Assembly (NCBI GenBank): GCA_002451215.1
Contig: DKBM01000047.1
Coordinates: forward strand, 7,032-71,031
DNA from: SM1-46 sp002451215
Lineage (GTDB): Bacteria > Pseudomonadota > Gammaproteobacteria > Acidiferrobacterales > Sulfurifustaceae
Length of the DNA stretch: 64,000 nt
Direction: 5' to 3'
In this document: one piece after another, positions 39,616-48,137 of the stretch
Position numbering within the stretch: position 1 is the first letter of the stretch
Layout of the letters: each line of letters opens with the position of its first letter
Notes under the pieces: generated by a model
What the model saw: only the letters and a program-made list of their open reading frames with translations
Told to the model about the DNA's origin: nothing
Databases searched by the model: none
Position numbers and translations under genes: made by a program

Positions 39616-41847
39616 ATGAGCCAGGCCGCCCATCGCTCACCCGCCAAGGACGCCATCCCGGCCTTCTGTGAAGGGATCCAGTACTTCGGAGCCCCATGGC
39701 CCGCATTCGCCGAGCACACCCGTTCTGCGGCGATTCAGGGCGGTGCGTCGGCGATCCCGAGTGCCTCGGATCCGAGCGCGATCTATCAGGCCCTTCTGGC
39801 GGCCGATGCGCTGCGATACCTCACGCTGCAAGTCACCGGCGCGAAGGCCTCCGGCCATCCGGGCGGGTTCGCTTCCAGCGCCGAGGCCTATGCCGCGCTC
39901 GCCATGCTTGGGCACACCAACATCGTGACCGAGGTCGGACATCATGCGCCTGGCTACTACTCGGCCATGTTTCTCGACTCTTCGCTCGAGGCCATGAATA
40001 TTCATACCGTGCAGCAGATGCGCGAGCGCTTCCGCGAGAAGCATGGGCTGCTCGGCCATCTTTCCGGCGCAATCCCCGGCATTCTTGCGCCGGCCGGACC
40101 GCTTGGTCAGGGCCAGCATTTCGCCATGGTCGGGGCGTTACTGCATTCCGACATCCTGTTCCCGGTGACCATCGGTGACGGCGGAATGGGCGAGCCGTAC
40201 GTGCTGAATTCGATGCTGCACTTCCACGTCGCCTATCCGAACGTGACGAATTTCCTGCCCACGCTGATCTGGAACGGCTACAGCCAGGAACATCATGCGA
40301 TGGTGTCGAATTTCAGCAACGATGAAATGGTGCGCTACTGGAAGGGTCACGGTTTCAAGGAAGTGGTGCTGGTCGATGCCAAGGACTTTGACGACGCCAA
40401 GCAGCAGGGCGCCTACGTCGACAGCACGCGTTTCTCGCACGCCAAGCGCCTCGCCTTTATGGGCGCGGTGCTCGCGGGCGCCGACCGTGCGGCGAAGAGC
40501 GCCCTCGGCGGGACACTCACGGCATTCATCGTGAAGCAGCTCAAGGGATCCGGCGTCCATGCGCTCGGCGCCAAGGCGCACAATCTCTACGCTCAGCACA
40601 CGCTTGAAAACGAGGATGTCGTCGCGGGTCTCAAGCGCCGTGCATTGCCGTCTGCGGCTTGGCAATTGGTCCGCGACAACCTGTCGCGCGCTGGTGGTGG
40701 ACCGGCGGTGAAAACCTCGGTGACCGAGAAGGTGCTAGAGATCGCGCCGCTGGGTGAGCTGCCGCTTACCGAATGCGCGGTGGGTGAGTCGAAGGTCCCG
40801 TCGACCACGTTTGGTCAGGTGGTGGCTGAGGTTGGTTTGCGTGACAAACGCTTCGTCGTCACGAATGCCGACGGCAATGAAGCGTCCGGCATGGCCAATG
40901 TCAACGTGGCGCTCAAGATTCGACATCCAAATACAGACGACTTGTACTTTCAGGGGCCGACCGGCCAGTGCTACGAGCCGCTCAATGAAGATGCTTGCGC
41001 GGGTCTGGCCGCGGGACTCGCGCTGTTTGGCAGCCGCTCACTGTGGCTGTCCTACGAGAGCTTCGCGATCAATGGCCTGCCGATTTTCCAAACCGTCACG
41101 CAAGCGATGGCCGAGCTGCGCCGCAAGACGCCGAGTGTGATCGCCATGTTCACGGCCGGTGCCCTTGAGCAGGGCCGCAATGGCTGGACGCATCAGCGCC
41201 CCGAAGTCGAGGCCTACTACGCCGCCATGATGCGCAACGGCAATGTCTTTCCGCTATACCCGGTGGACGCCAATATGATTCAGGTGGCCTACGACTGGGC
41301 GCTCGGCACGCACAACAAGGGCATCGCCATTTTTGCATCAAAGAGCGCGCTGCCGGTGCGCACAACTTTCGAGCAGGGAAGGCGCGCGCTGATCGATGGC
41401 GCTGTCATGCTTTATCAGAGCCCGGAGCCCGGCAAGAAGGGCACAATTGTGTTTGCCGTCGCCGGTGACATGGTGCTGCTGCCGGTGTATGAGGCGAAGG
41501 ATGCGCTGGAGCGCGAGGGTTACCGTGTGCGTATCAACGCAGTGGTAAACCCGCGCCGTCTCTACAGGCCGACGGATGTGGCCTGGGACACAGTCACGGA
41601 GCCAGATGGCCAGTTTCTGAGTGACGCAGCGTTCCGCGCGCTGTTCGACGGCGACGCGCTGATCGCCGTTGCCGGGGGCGCCTCGGCAACGCTGGAGCCG
41701 GTGATGTTGCGCTCGCGTGCGCCGCGTCGCGATCTGCTGTCCTGGAAGCGCGGCGAAACGACCGCCAGCCCGAAGGAGATCATGGACTTTAACGGACTGT
41801 CGGCGAAGGACATCGCCGAGCGTGTCCTCCGCCTATTCGCGGAATAG
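39616..41847 (+). CDS. Transketolase/phosphoketolase-like thiamine-diphosphate enzyme
   Basis: The 743-residue protein has the plan of a transketolase. It has GAKASGHPGGF at about 75-85, GHHAPGYYSAMF at 108-119 and GPLGQGQHFAMVGAL. The ThDP-Mg motif starts with GDGG at 187 and ends with N220. Parts of the N-terminal domain read more like phosphoketolase (TLIWNGYSQEHHAMVSNFSN). The pyrimidine-binding domain is around VVTNADGNEASGMANVNVAL, then GPTGQCYEPLNEDACAGLAA. The substrate is unknown. It is divergent from IclR and 47 bases before a DUF1537 kinase gene, with glyoxylate enzymes around it, which is not the Calvin-cycle or pentose-phosphate setting. A good ribosome site (CAGGAGA) precedes ATG 39616. 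Confidence 0.8.
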   Translation: MSQAAHRSPAKDAIPAFCEGIQYFGAPWPAFAEHTRSAAIQGGASAIPSASDPSAIYQALLAADALRYLTLQVTGAKASGHPGGFASSAEAYAALAMLGHTNIVTEVGHHAPGYYSAMFLDSSLEAMNIHTVQQMRERFREKHGLLGHLSGAIPGILAPAGPLGQGQHFAMVGALLHSDILFPVTIGDGGMGEPYVLNSMLHFHVAYPNVTNFLPTLIWNGYSQEHHAMVSNFSNDEMVRYWKGHGFKEVVLVDAKDFDDAKQQGAYVDSTRFSHAKRLAFMGAVLAGADRAAKSALGGTLTAFIVKQLKGSGVHALGAKAHNLYAQHTLENEDVVAGLKRRALPSAAWQLVRDNLSRAGGGPAVKTSVTEKVLEIAPLGELPLTECAVGESKVPSTTFGQVVAEVGLRDKRFVVTNADGNEASGMANVNVALKIRHPNTDDLYFQGPTGQCYEPLNEDACAGLAAGLALFGSRSLWLSYESFAINGLPIFQTVTQAMAELRRKTPSVIAMFTAGALEQGRNGWTHQRPEVEAYYAAMMRNGNVFPLYPVDANMIQVAYDWALGTHNKGIAIFASKSALPVRTTFEQGRRALIDGAVMLYQSPEPGKKGTIVFAVAGDMVLLPVYEAKDALEREGYRVRINAVVNPRRLYRPTDVAWDTVTEPDGQFLSDAAFRALFDGDALIAVAGGASATLEPVMLRSRAPRRDLLSWKRGETTASPKEIMDFNGLSAKDIAERVLRLFAE

Positions 41848-41894
41848 TCCAATAGTCCGCTTCCGTCGCGAACGGCGGGAGCGGGGGATGGACC

Positions 41895-43235
41895 ATGGCC
41901 GATATCAAGATCATCGTATTGGATGACGATCCGACCGGGTCGCAGACCGTACACGGCTGTCTGCTGCTGACACGCTGGGACGTGCCTACGCTAAGAGAGG
42001 CGCTCGCTGACGATGCTCCCATCTTCTTTGTCTTGACCAACACGCGCGGCATGAGCGCCGAACGCGCGACGCAGGTTACCCGGGAGGTCTGCCGTAACCT
42101 GAAACAGGCGCTGCACGGAAGTGCGGTGCAGCCGATTTTTGTTAGCCGCTCCGACTCGACGTTGCGCGGGCACTATCCGGTAGAAACCGATGTGATGGTG
42201 GAGGAGCTGGGGCCATTTGATGCGCACTTTCTGGTACCGGCGTTCTTCGAGGGAGGGCGCTTCACGCGCGGTTCGATTCACTACCTGCGTGCCGACGGGA
42301 AGGAAATTCCCGTACACGAAACTGAATTCGCACGCGACTCGGTGTTTGCCTACCGGCATAGCTATCTTCCCGATTACGTGGAGGAAAAGACGCAAGGGCG
42401 TGTCAAGGCAGCCGCAGTCGCGCGTTTTCTGTTGGCGGATGTTCGTGGCGGCGCGCTCGATCGGCTGTTGCGGCTCGAGGGTAACGCATGCGCGGTGGTC
42501 GACGCCGAGAACCAGGGCGATCTCGATCGTTTCGCTGCCGACGTGCGGCGCGCGGCCGGGCGGGGCAAGCGATTCCTGTTCCGTAGTGCCGCGAGTCTGC
42601 TGACCTCGCTCGCCGCGCTGCCGCGACAGCCCGTCGCGCCTGAGCAGATGTCTAGCTATGTCCGGGGGACACAGGGGGGCGCCGTACTGGTTGGCTCGCA
42701 TGTCCCGAAGACCACCAAGCAGCTAAACGAGTTGCTAAAGCGTCCGGGAGTGGTGCCGCTCGAAATCGACGTCAACCGCTTGCCGCAGGATCACGCCGCG
42801 CTGCTTGCCGAGATTGGCGCGGCGGCGCAGGCGGCGCATTCCATTGGCAATACACCAGTGATATTCACGAGCCGCGTCGAGCGGCAGTTTCCGACCCAGG
42901 ACGATCGCCTGGCGTTTGGAGAAAAGGTCTCCGCGTTCCTCATGGACGTTGTACGACGCTTGCCCGCCACGCTCGGCTTTCTGATCAGCAAGGGGGGCAT
43001 TACCTCGAACGACGTGCTGAGCAATGGTTTGGCGTTGAGGACATCCCGCGTGCTCGGCCAGATCCTTGCGGGGGTGTCCGTGGTGCGCTGCCCACATGAT
43101 CATTCGCGCTTTCCGGACATGCCGGTCGTGATATTCCCCGGCAACGTGGGAGATGACGCCGCGCTCGCGACAGTCTACGAGCGGCTGGCGCAACCGGCCA
43201 AGTCGGCATCGCATCCCGCGATCGTGCGTGGCTAG
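41895..43235 (+). CDS. Four-carbon acid sugar kinase (DUF1537 family)
   Basis: The 446-residue protein has the DUF1537 N-terminal signature VLDDDPTGSQTVHG, then FVLTNTRGMSAERAT, VSRSDSTLRGHYPVE and LVPAFFEGGRFTRGSIHYL. The C-terminal nucleotide-binding domain ends with LGFLISKGGITSNDVLSNGL, a conserved Gly-rich ATP site. Known members phosphorylate D-threonate, D-erythronate or 3-oxo-tetronate at C4 (DtnK, DenK, OtnK). Its partner decarboxylase or dehydrogenase is not encoded here; instead the transketolase-like gene precedes it. Confidence 0.88.
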   Translation: MADIKIIVLDDDPTGSQTVHGCLLLTRWDVPTLREALADDAPIFFVLTNTRGMSAERATQVTREVCRNLKQALHGSAVQPIFVSRSDSTLRGHYPVETDVMVEELGPFDAHFLVPAFFEGGRFTRGSIHYLRADGKEIPVHETEFARDSVFAYRHSYLPDYVEEKTQGRVKAAAVARFLLADVRGGALDRLLRLEGNACAVVDAENQGDLDRFAADVRRAAGRGKRFLFRSAASLLTSLAALPRQPVAPEQMSSYVRGTQGGAVLVGSHVPKTTKQLNELLKRPGVVPLEIDVNRLPQDHAALLAEIGAAAQAAHSIGNTPVIFTSRVERQFPTQDDRLAFGEKVSAFLMDVVRRLPATLGFLISKGGITSNDVLSNGLALRTSRVLGQILAGVSVVRCPHDHSRFPDMPVVIFPGNVGDDAALATVYERLAQPAKSASHPAIVRG

Positions 43236-43353
43236 TACCTGTTGCCCTGCCTCCGCTATCCATCGTGTCGCGACTCCCGCGATCCCTGGCGCTCGCGTGT
43301 TCGTGTATCGTTGGTCCTGGCACGACCTGATAGCAAGACGCTGACCCCGCGCC

Positions 43354-44559
43354 ATGCAGACCGCCATTGCTGATTCGCTGCGCAACACGCCGGTCGGCCG
43401 CGAGGCCGACCGTATCCTGCGCACCTGCGTGCATTGCGGTTTTTGTAACGCTACCTGCCCAACGTATCAGCTACTCGGTGACGAGCTCGACGGACCGCGC
43501 GGGCGCATCTACCTGATGAAGCAGGTACTGGAGGGGCAGGCGCCGAGTGGCAAGACCCTCTTGCATCTCGACCGCTGCCTCACCTGCCGCGCCTGCGAGA
43601 CCACCTGCCCCTCGGGCGTGCGTTATGGTGCGCTGCTTGAGATCGGGCGCGACATGGTCGAGCGTCAGGTGCGCCGGCCGCTGTGGGATCGGTTCATGCG
43701 CCGTGCGCTGCTCGCCGTCATTCCATACCGCGAACGGTTCACGCCGCTGCTACGCATTGGCCAGTGGATGCGGCCGTTGCTGCCGCCGGCCATCAAGCGC
43801 TCGGTGCCCGCGCGCCAGGCCACGCCGGCCTGGCCGGTCTCGCGCCACAAGCGCCACATGCTTGTACTCGAAGGCTGCGCGCAGCCGGCACTTGCGCCCA
43901 ATATCAATGCGGCTGCCGCGCGTGTACTCGATCGTCTGGGTGTGAGCGTTGTCGCTGCTGAGGGTGCGGGCTGTTGTGGTGCCGCGAGTCACCACACCTC
44001 GGCGACCGAGGAGGGCCTCGCGTTCGCGCGCCGCAACATCGACGCCTGGTGGCCGCATATCGAAGCGGGTTGCGAGGCGATTGTCATGACCGCGAGCGGC
44101 TGCGGGGTGCACGTGAAGGACTACGACCACCTGCTTGCCGGAGATCCGGCGTATGCGACCAGGGCGAGGCGCGTCGCCGCGCTCACCAAGGACCTTGGTG
44201 AGATTCTCGCCGGGGAAGACCTTGGCGCTCTAAAGAGCGCCGTTGATACAAGCCTCAAAGTGGCATTTCACTCACCCTGCACCCTGCAGCACGGACAGAA
44301 GCTAAACGGCGTCGTGGAGCAAGTGCTGCGCGGAGTAGGTTTCACGTTGACTGCGGTGCCCGACGCGCACCTCTGTTGCGGTTCGGCCGGGACTTACTCG
44401 ATCCTGCAGAAGTCACTGTCGCAGCAGCTGCTCGTGCGCAAGCTCGACGCGCTCCAGTCCAGTCGCCCCGACGTTATCGCCACCGCGAATATCGGTTGCC
44501 TGGCCCATCTTGCAACAGGCGCCTCGGCGCCGGTGCGCCACTGGGTGGAACTGCTGTGA
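43354..44559 (+). CDS. glcF: Glycolate oxidase iron-sulfur subunit
   Basis: The 401-residue protein has two [4Fe-4S] ligand sets, CVHCGFCNATCPTYQLLGDE and LDRCLTCRACETTCPSGV, followed by two CCG domains with EGCAQPALAPNINAAAARVL, GAGCCGAASHH and AHLCCGSAGTYSILQ. GlcF carries electrons from the GlcD/GlcE flavin subunits to the quinone pool. It is on the plus strand, downstream of the DUF1537 kinase, while glcD and glcE lie 3.6 kb away on the other strand. Confidence 0.95.
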   Translation: MQTAIADSLRNTPVGREADRILRTCVHCGFCNATCPTYQLLGDELDGPRGRIYLMKQVLEGQAPSGKTLLHLDRCLTCRACETTCPSGVRYGALLEIGRDMVERQVRRPLWDRFMRRALLAVIPYRERFTPLLRIGQWMRPLLPPAIKRSVPARQATPAWPVSRHKRHMLVLEGCAQPALAPNINAAAARVLDRLGVSVVAAEGAGCCGAASHHTSATEEGLAFARRNIDAWWPHIEAGCEAIVMTASGCGVHVKDYDHLLAGDPAYATRARRVAALTKDLGEILAGEDLGALKSAVDTSLKVAFHSPCTLQHGQKLNGVVEQVLRGVGFTLTAVPDAHLCCGSAGTYSILQKSLSQQLLVRKLDALQSSRPDVIATANIGCLAHLATGASAPVRHWVELL

Positions 44560-44669
44560 TGTCGCAAGGGCAAGCGCCCCTTTAAGGGCAGGAGATCGAT
44601 TCGCCGGTGACGCCCAACCTTGGGTCCGGCGAGGGAATTGGCGTGGCCTGTGGCCCGCGCGGAGAGGCG

Positions 44670-45722
44670 TTATTCGTTCTTCGTCGTGGTGTTGCGCAGT
44701 GCCGGCAATAACGCGACGATTTCATCGAGCAGCTTCGCTTGCGAGACAACCTTGTTGAGCGTTGCCATGCGATGGAGTGCCTCGCGCCGGTCTGCGGCGG
44801 GGAACCCCATCACCTGGGCTTTCGGCGCGACGTCCTTGGTAACCCCGGCCTGTGCAAGCACGATGGCCTGTTTGCCGACCGTGACATGGTCGGCAATGCC
44901 GGATTGTGAGGCCAGCAGTGCAAAGTCTTCGATGACTGTGGAGCCGCCGATCCCGACCTGGCCACACAGCAGCACGTGCGCGCCAATTCGCACGTTGTGC
45001 GCAATGTGAACCTGGTTATCGATCTTGGTGCCGTCGCCGATTCGGGTGGCGCCGAGGGAAGCGCGATCGATGCACGTATTGGCGCCGATTTCAACGTTCG
45101 ACCCGATCACGACTGTGCCGACCTGCGGGAACTTCACATGTTCGCCGTTGCGGAACTTGTACCCGAATCCGTCGGATCCAATCACGGTTCCGGCGTGGAT
45201 AGTTACCCGCTCACCGAGCGTGATACCGTCGTAGAGCACAACGTTCGGGTAAAGAATGCAGCCATCGCCGATGGTAACGTTGGCACCGATACGACAGCCT
45301 GGATGAATCACGCAGTCTTTGCCGATCACAGTGCGTGCGCCAACCGTGGCGAATGCCCCGATTGCCGTGCCTGTTCCGATATTCGCCGACGCATCAACGG
45401 CTGCCCCGTCGCTCACTGCCGCCATGATCGGCTTCGGCGGATAGAGATGATGCAGGCAGGCGATGAATGCCATTTCCGGATCCGCCGCGACAAGCACCGC
45501 CAGTCCGGCGCGGGCAGATGCACCCGCCACGACCTTCGGGACAACTACTGCGCTGGCACGGGTCGAGGCGAGCTTCGCAGTATGTTTGGGGCTGGCGATA
45601 AAGGTCAGTTCTCCGGCAACGGCCTCATCGGTGTTGGCAGCACCGTGAATCAGGCTGTCCGGGTCGCCGGCAGCGATCTCCGCGCCGCATATAGCAGCGA
45701 GGGTTCTCAGACTGGTTGTCAT
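44670..45722 (-). CDS. lpxD: UDP-3-O-acylglucosamine N-acyltransferase
   Basis: The 350-residue protein has the LpxD N-terminal domain (GELTFIASPKHTAKLASTRA, VVVPKVV) and about ten left-handed helix hexapeptide turns with the catalytic His in DNQVHIAHNVRIGAHVLLCG, and GFPAADRREALHRMATL at the end. LpxD adds the second acyl chain to UDP-glucosamine in lipid A synthesis. It is outside the usual lpxD-fabZ-lpxA-lpxB operon and is preceded by a flavoprotein gene with a gap of two bases, so it is probably co-translated with it. Confidence 0.9.
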   Translation of the reverse strand: MTTSLRTLAAICGAEIAAGDPDSLIHGAANTDEAVAGELTFIASPKHTAKLASTRASAVVVPKVVAGASARAGLAVLVAADPEMAFIACLHHLYPPKPIMAAVSDGAAVDASANIGTGTAIGAFATVGARTVIGKDCVIHPGCRIGANVTIGDGCILYPNVVLYDGITLGERVTIHAGTVIGSDGFGYKFRNGEHVKFPQVGTVVIGSNVEIGANTCIDRASLGATRIGDGTKIDNQVHIAHNVRIGAHVLLCGQVGIGGSTVIEDFALLASQSGIADHVTVGKQAIVLAQAGVTKDVAPKAQVMGFPAADRREALHRMATLNKVVSQAKLLDEIVALLPALRNTTTKNE

Positions 45723-45724
45723 CT

Positions 45725-47002
45725 CTAGCTTCCCGCGCGGCGCGCGGTTGCCGGCGGTGCGGCGAGCGTCTGACGGTCACCACTCGCGCTAAATTGGTAA
45801 TCGTGGAACACGGTTTCGGCAGAGAGGAGCTCGTAGCTTCCGTCTGGCAGTCGCTGGCTTGTGTCCTTCAGCCGGTAGGCATAGTGCCCACAGGTCCAGA
45901 TATCAAAATTGCGCATGTGCGTGCACAGGCAGGTCTTGTCCTTCACGGAGATCTTTTTTACGCCAGGATGCGCCGCCACTTCGCGATTGTAGGCCTCGAT
46001 ATAAGCGCAGCTGCCCTTGCTGTCGAGCAGGTAACCATAGGCCTCGCAGTTTGGCCGAATGCCGCTGCCTATTCCGGGGCTGCCCTTGAGCATGCGCATC
46101 GGGTACCCGGTCGGCGAAATGGTGTTGACCTCGATGTCCTGTTCCCTGGCCTTGAAGTACTCCTGCTTCACTTTCGCTGGCAGCCCACATTCGCGCGTGA
46201 CCGTAAAGCGAGTCGCAACCTGAACAGCGGCGGCGCCCTGTTCGAGGAACGTCACAGCATCAGCGCCGGTGAAGATGCCCCCGGCCGGGATGATCGGGAT
46301 ATCGAGGCCTTCTGTCGCGAGATAGGCGTAAATTTCCGTCACGATCGCGTGCAGGTCATATTTGGCCCAGTCCATGCCAAAACCAAGGTGCCCACCCGCG
46401 AGCGGTCCCTCCACGATGATGTAGTCAGGCAGGCGGCCAAGCCTTGCGTTCTTCCGCAGGAACAGCTGCAGGGCACGAGCCGACGAGACGATGATGCCGA
46501 GCTTGGCGTCTCGAAAGCGCGGATGGTCTTCCATCAGCGCGAACGAACCGAGGTGAAGGCCGGCGGAAAGCGTGATGCCGTCGATGCCGGCATCGAGTGC
46601 CGCCCGCATGCGCATGCGCAGCGTCTCGCGCGGGGCGTTCATGGTGAGCTTTTCCATGCAGTTGATGAAGATCAGTCCGTCGCCGCGCTTCGCCTCCATC
46701 GTCCGGCCAACGTGCAGGCGCGTCGCCTCTTCCAGGACCGATAGCGAAAACTGCACTGCCGACTTGTCGCTCGAGGCGGCGTTGTACTTGTACTTCTTCA
46801 TCTTCTCGCTCACGAAGCCGGTGTCGAAGCGCCGGTCGGAGACGGTTTGCACCATGGCGTCCGAGATGTGACCGACGCCGCCGAGTCGCGCTGCTTCGAG
46901 CGCCAGTTCGGCCGTAGAGATATCCACGCCCATACCGCCGATCATGATCGGTACCAGCTCGTGTTTGCCGAGCTTCAGTCGGAAATCATCGACGCGTTTC
47001 AT
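45725..47002 (-). CDS. Nitronate monooxygenase-like flavoprotein with Cys-rich C-terminus
   Basis: The 425-residue TIM-barrel protein has NMO/FabK features: MIGGMGVDISTAELALEAAR, GIDGITLSAGLHLGSFALME, YIIVEGPLAGGHLGFG and the FMN-phosphate loop IIPAGGIFTGADAVTFLEQG with AAAVQVATRF. The last 120 residues have five Cys in a small area (CEAYGYLL, SCAYIEAY, KTCLCTHM, TCGHYAYRL), unlike typical NMO. Substrate is unknown: members oxidise nitronates, reduce enoyl-ACP, or are merely flavin reductases. It lies two bases before lpxD and follows glcE by 153 bases. Confidence 0.8.
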   Translation of the reverse strand: MKRVDDFRLKLGKHELVPIMIGGMGVDISTAELALEAARLGGVGHISDAMVQTVSDRRFDTGFVSEKMKKYKYNAASSDKSAVQFSLSVLEEATRLHVGRTMEAKRGDGLIFINCMEKLTMNAPRETLRMRMRAALDAGIDGITLSAGLHLGSFALMEDHPRFRDAKLGIIVSSARALQLFLRKNARLGRLPDYIIVEGPLAGGHLGFGMDWAKYDLHAIVTEIYAYLATEGLDIPIIPAGGIFTGADAVTFLEQGAAAVQVATRFTVTRECGLPAKVKQEYFKAREQDIEVNTISPTGYPMRMLKGSPGIGSGIRPNCEAYGYLLDSKGSCAYIEAYNREVAAHPGVKKISVKDKTCLCTHMRNFDIWTCGHYAYRLKDTSQRLPDGSYELLSAETVFHDYQFSASGDRQTLAAPPATARRAGS

Positions 47003-47155
47003 GTTGGGGCTGGTTCCAAAGGAATACTCGCTGTAAACCGGGGGGTTATCCCGAAAAGACTAGTCGATAGTACCCCAGACCGCAGGTCAAGAGGTCAGGA
47101 AATCCGCTTGACTTGGGTCAAGCCAGACGCTGCGCGAGATTGCGCCGCGGGGCAA

Positions 47156-48137
47156 TCAGGCGGCGACCGCGGCGCCGGTGCCGCCAAAAACGCCGTTGGG
47201 GTCAAAAGCCTGCCGGATACGCGCTTGCAACGCACGTGTGATGGGGTCGAGCTGTGTCAGGCTGTCACAGGCGAGCGGACTGTTGCGAAATATTGTCGCG
47301 TAGCCGCCCGCCTTGGCCGCAACCGAGCGAATGTTCGCTTCGGGCGCGCCGCTCACCAGCCAGCGTTGTGCGCCGCCCCAATCAATAAGCCAATTGCCCG
47401 GGAGGTCGAGCGTCGCGGTCGCGGGCGGAACCGAAAGGCGCCAGAGTGGCTCGCTGCCTAGAAAGAAGACCTGCCGGTGCTCGCGGACTTCCTCCCAGAA
47501 CAGTTCTCCATTCTCCACCACTTCGCCGCCCAGCCGCTTGCGCGCAGCGCCCACCGCTGATTCCGCTCCCGACAGCCTCACGTACAGCGTCTCGCCGATG
47601 TGGGCGGCGGCAGAGAGCGGCAGCGGCTGCCCGGCCCAGCGGTTCATCTTCGCAATGGCGTTCGCCGCGGATTCCTCGAAACCGAGCGTCGTCTCGGCGG
47701 CCGGGCACGGTAGCACCTTGAGTGACAAGTCGAGAATGACGCCGAGTGTGCCGAGACTGCCGGCCATGAGCCGCGAGATGTCGTAGCCCGCGACGTTTTT
47801 CATCACCTTGCCGCCAAAGCACAGTACTTCTCCCTTGCCGTTTACGATNNCCGAGCGTCGCACCGTCGCCAAAATGCGGTGGCTCGAAGGCGAGCATTTG
47901 GCCCTTTTCGGCAAGGGCGCGCTCAATGTCCTTTAGGGATGTGCCGGCACGCGCGGTGATGACCAATTCGGTGGGCTCGTACTCGACAATGCCGCGGTGA
48001 CCGCTGACATCGAGCATCGGCCCGTGCACAGTGCCGCTGTAGAAGCGCTTGCTGCCGCTGCCGATGATGGCAAGCGGACCGCGTGCCGCGCGCACCTGCT
48101 CGGCCAGATCCTTCGCGAGATCGACATCCTCGCCCAT
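47156..48137 (-). CDS. glcE: Glycolate oxidase FAD-binding subunit GlcE (with assembly gap)
   Basis: The N-terminal part has LAIIGSGSKRFYSG, GIVEYEPTELVITARAGTSL and LAFEPPHFGDGATL; after the gap, GEVLCFGGKVMKNVAGYDIS and LMAGSLGTLGVILDLSLKVL, all GlcE blocks of the FAD-binding type 4 fold. The C-terminus has AFDPNGVF. About 25-30 residues are lost at 47849-47850. The start codon overlaps the glcD stop by one base. GlcE and GlcD form the flavin part of the membrane-associated glycolate oxidase, which makes glyoxylate. Confidence 0.93.
47849..47850. other. Assembly gap (nn) inside glcE
   Basis: About 25-30 codons between FGDGATL and the block starting IVNGKGEVLCFGG are missing compared with GlcE proteins. 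Confidence 0.85.
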
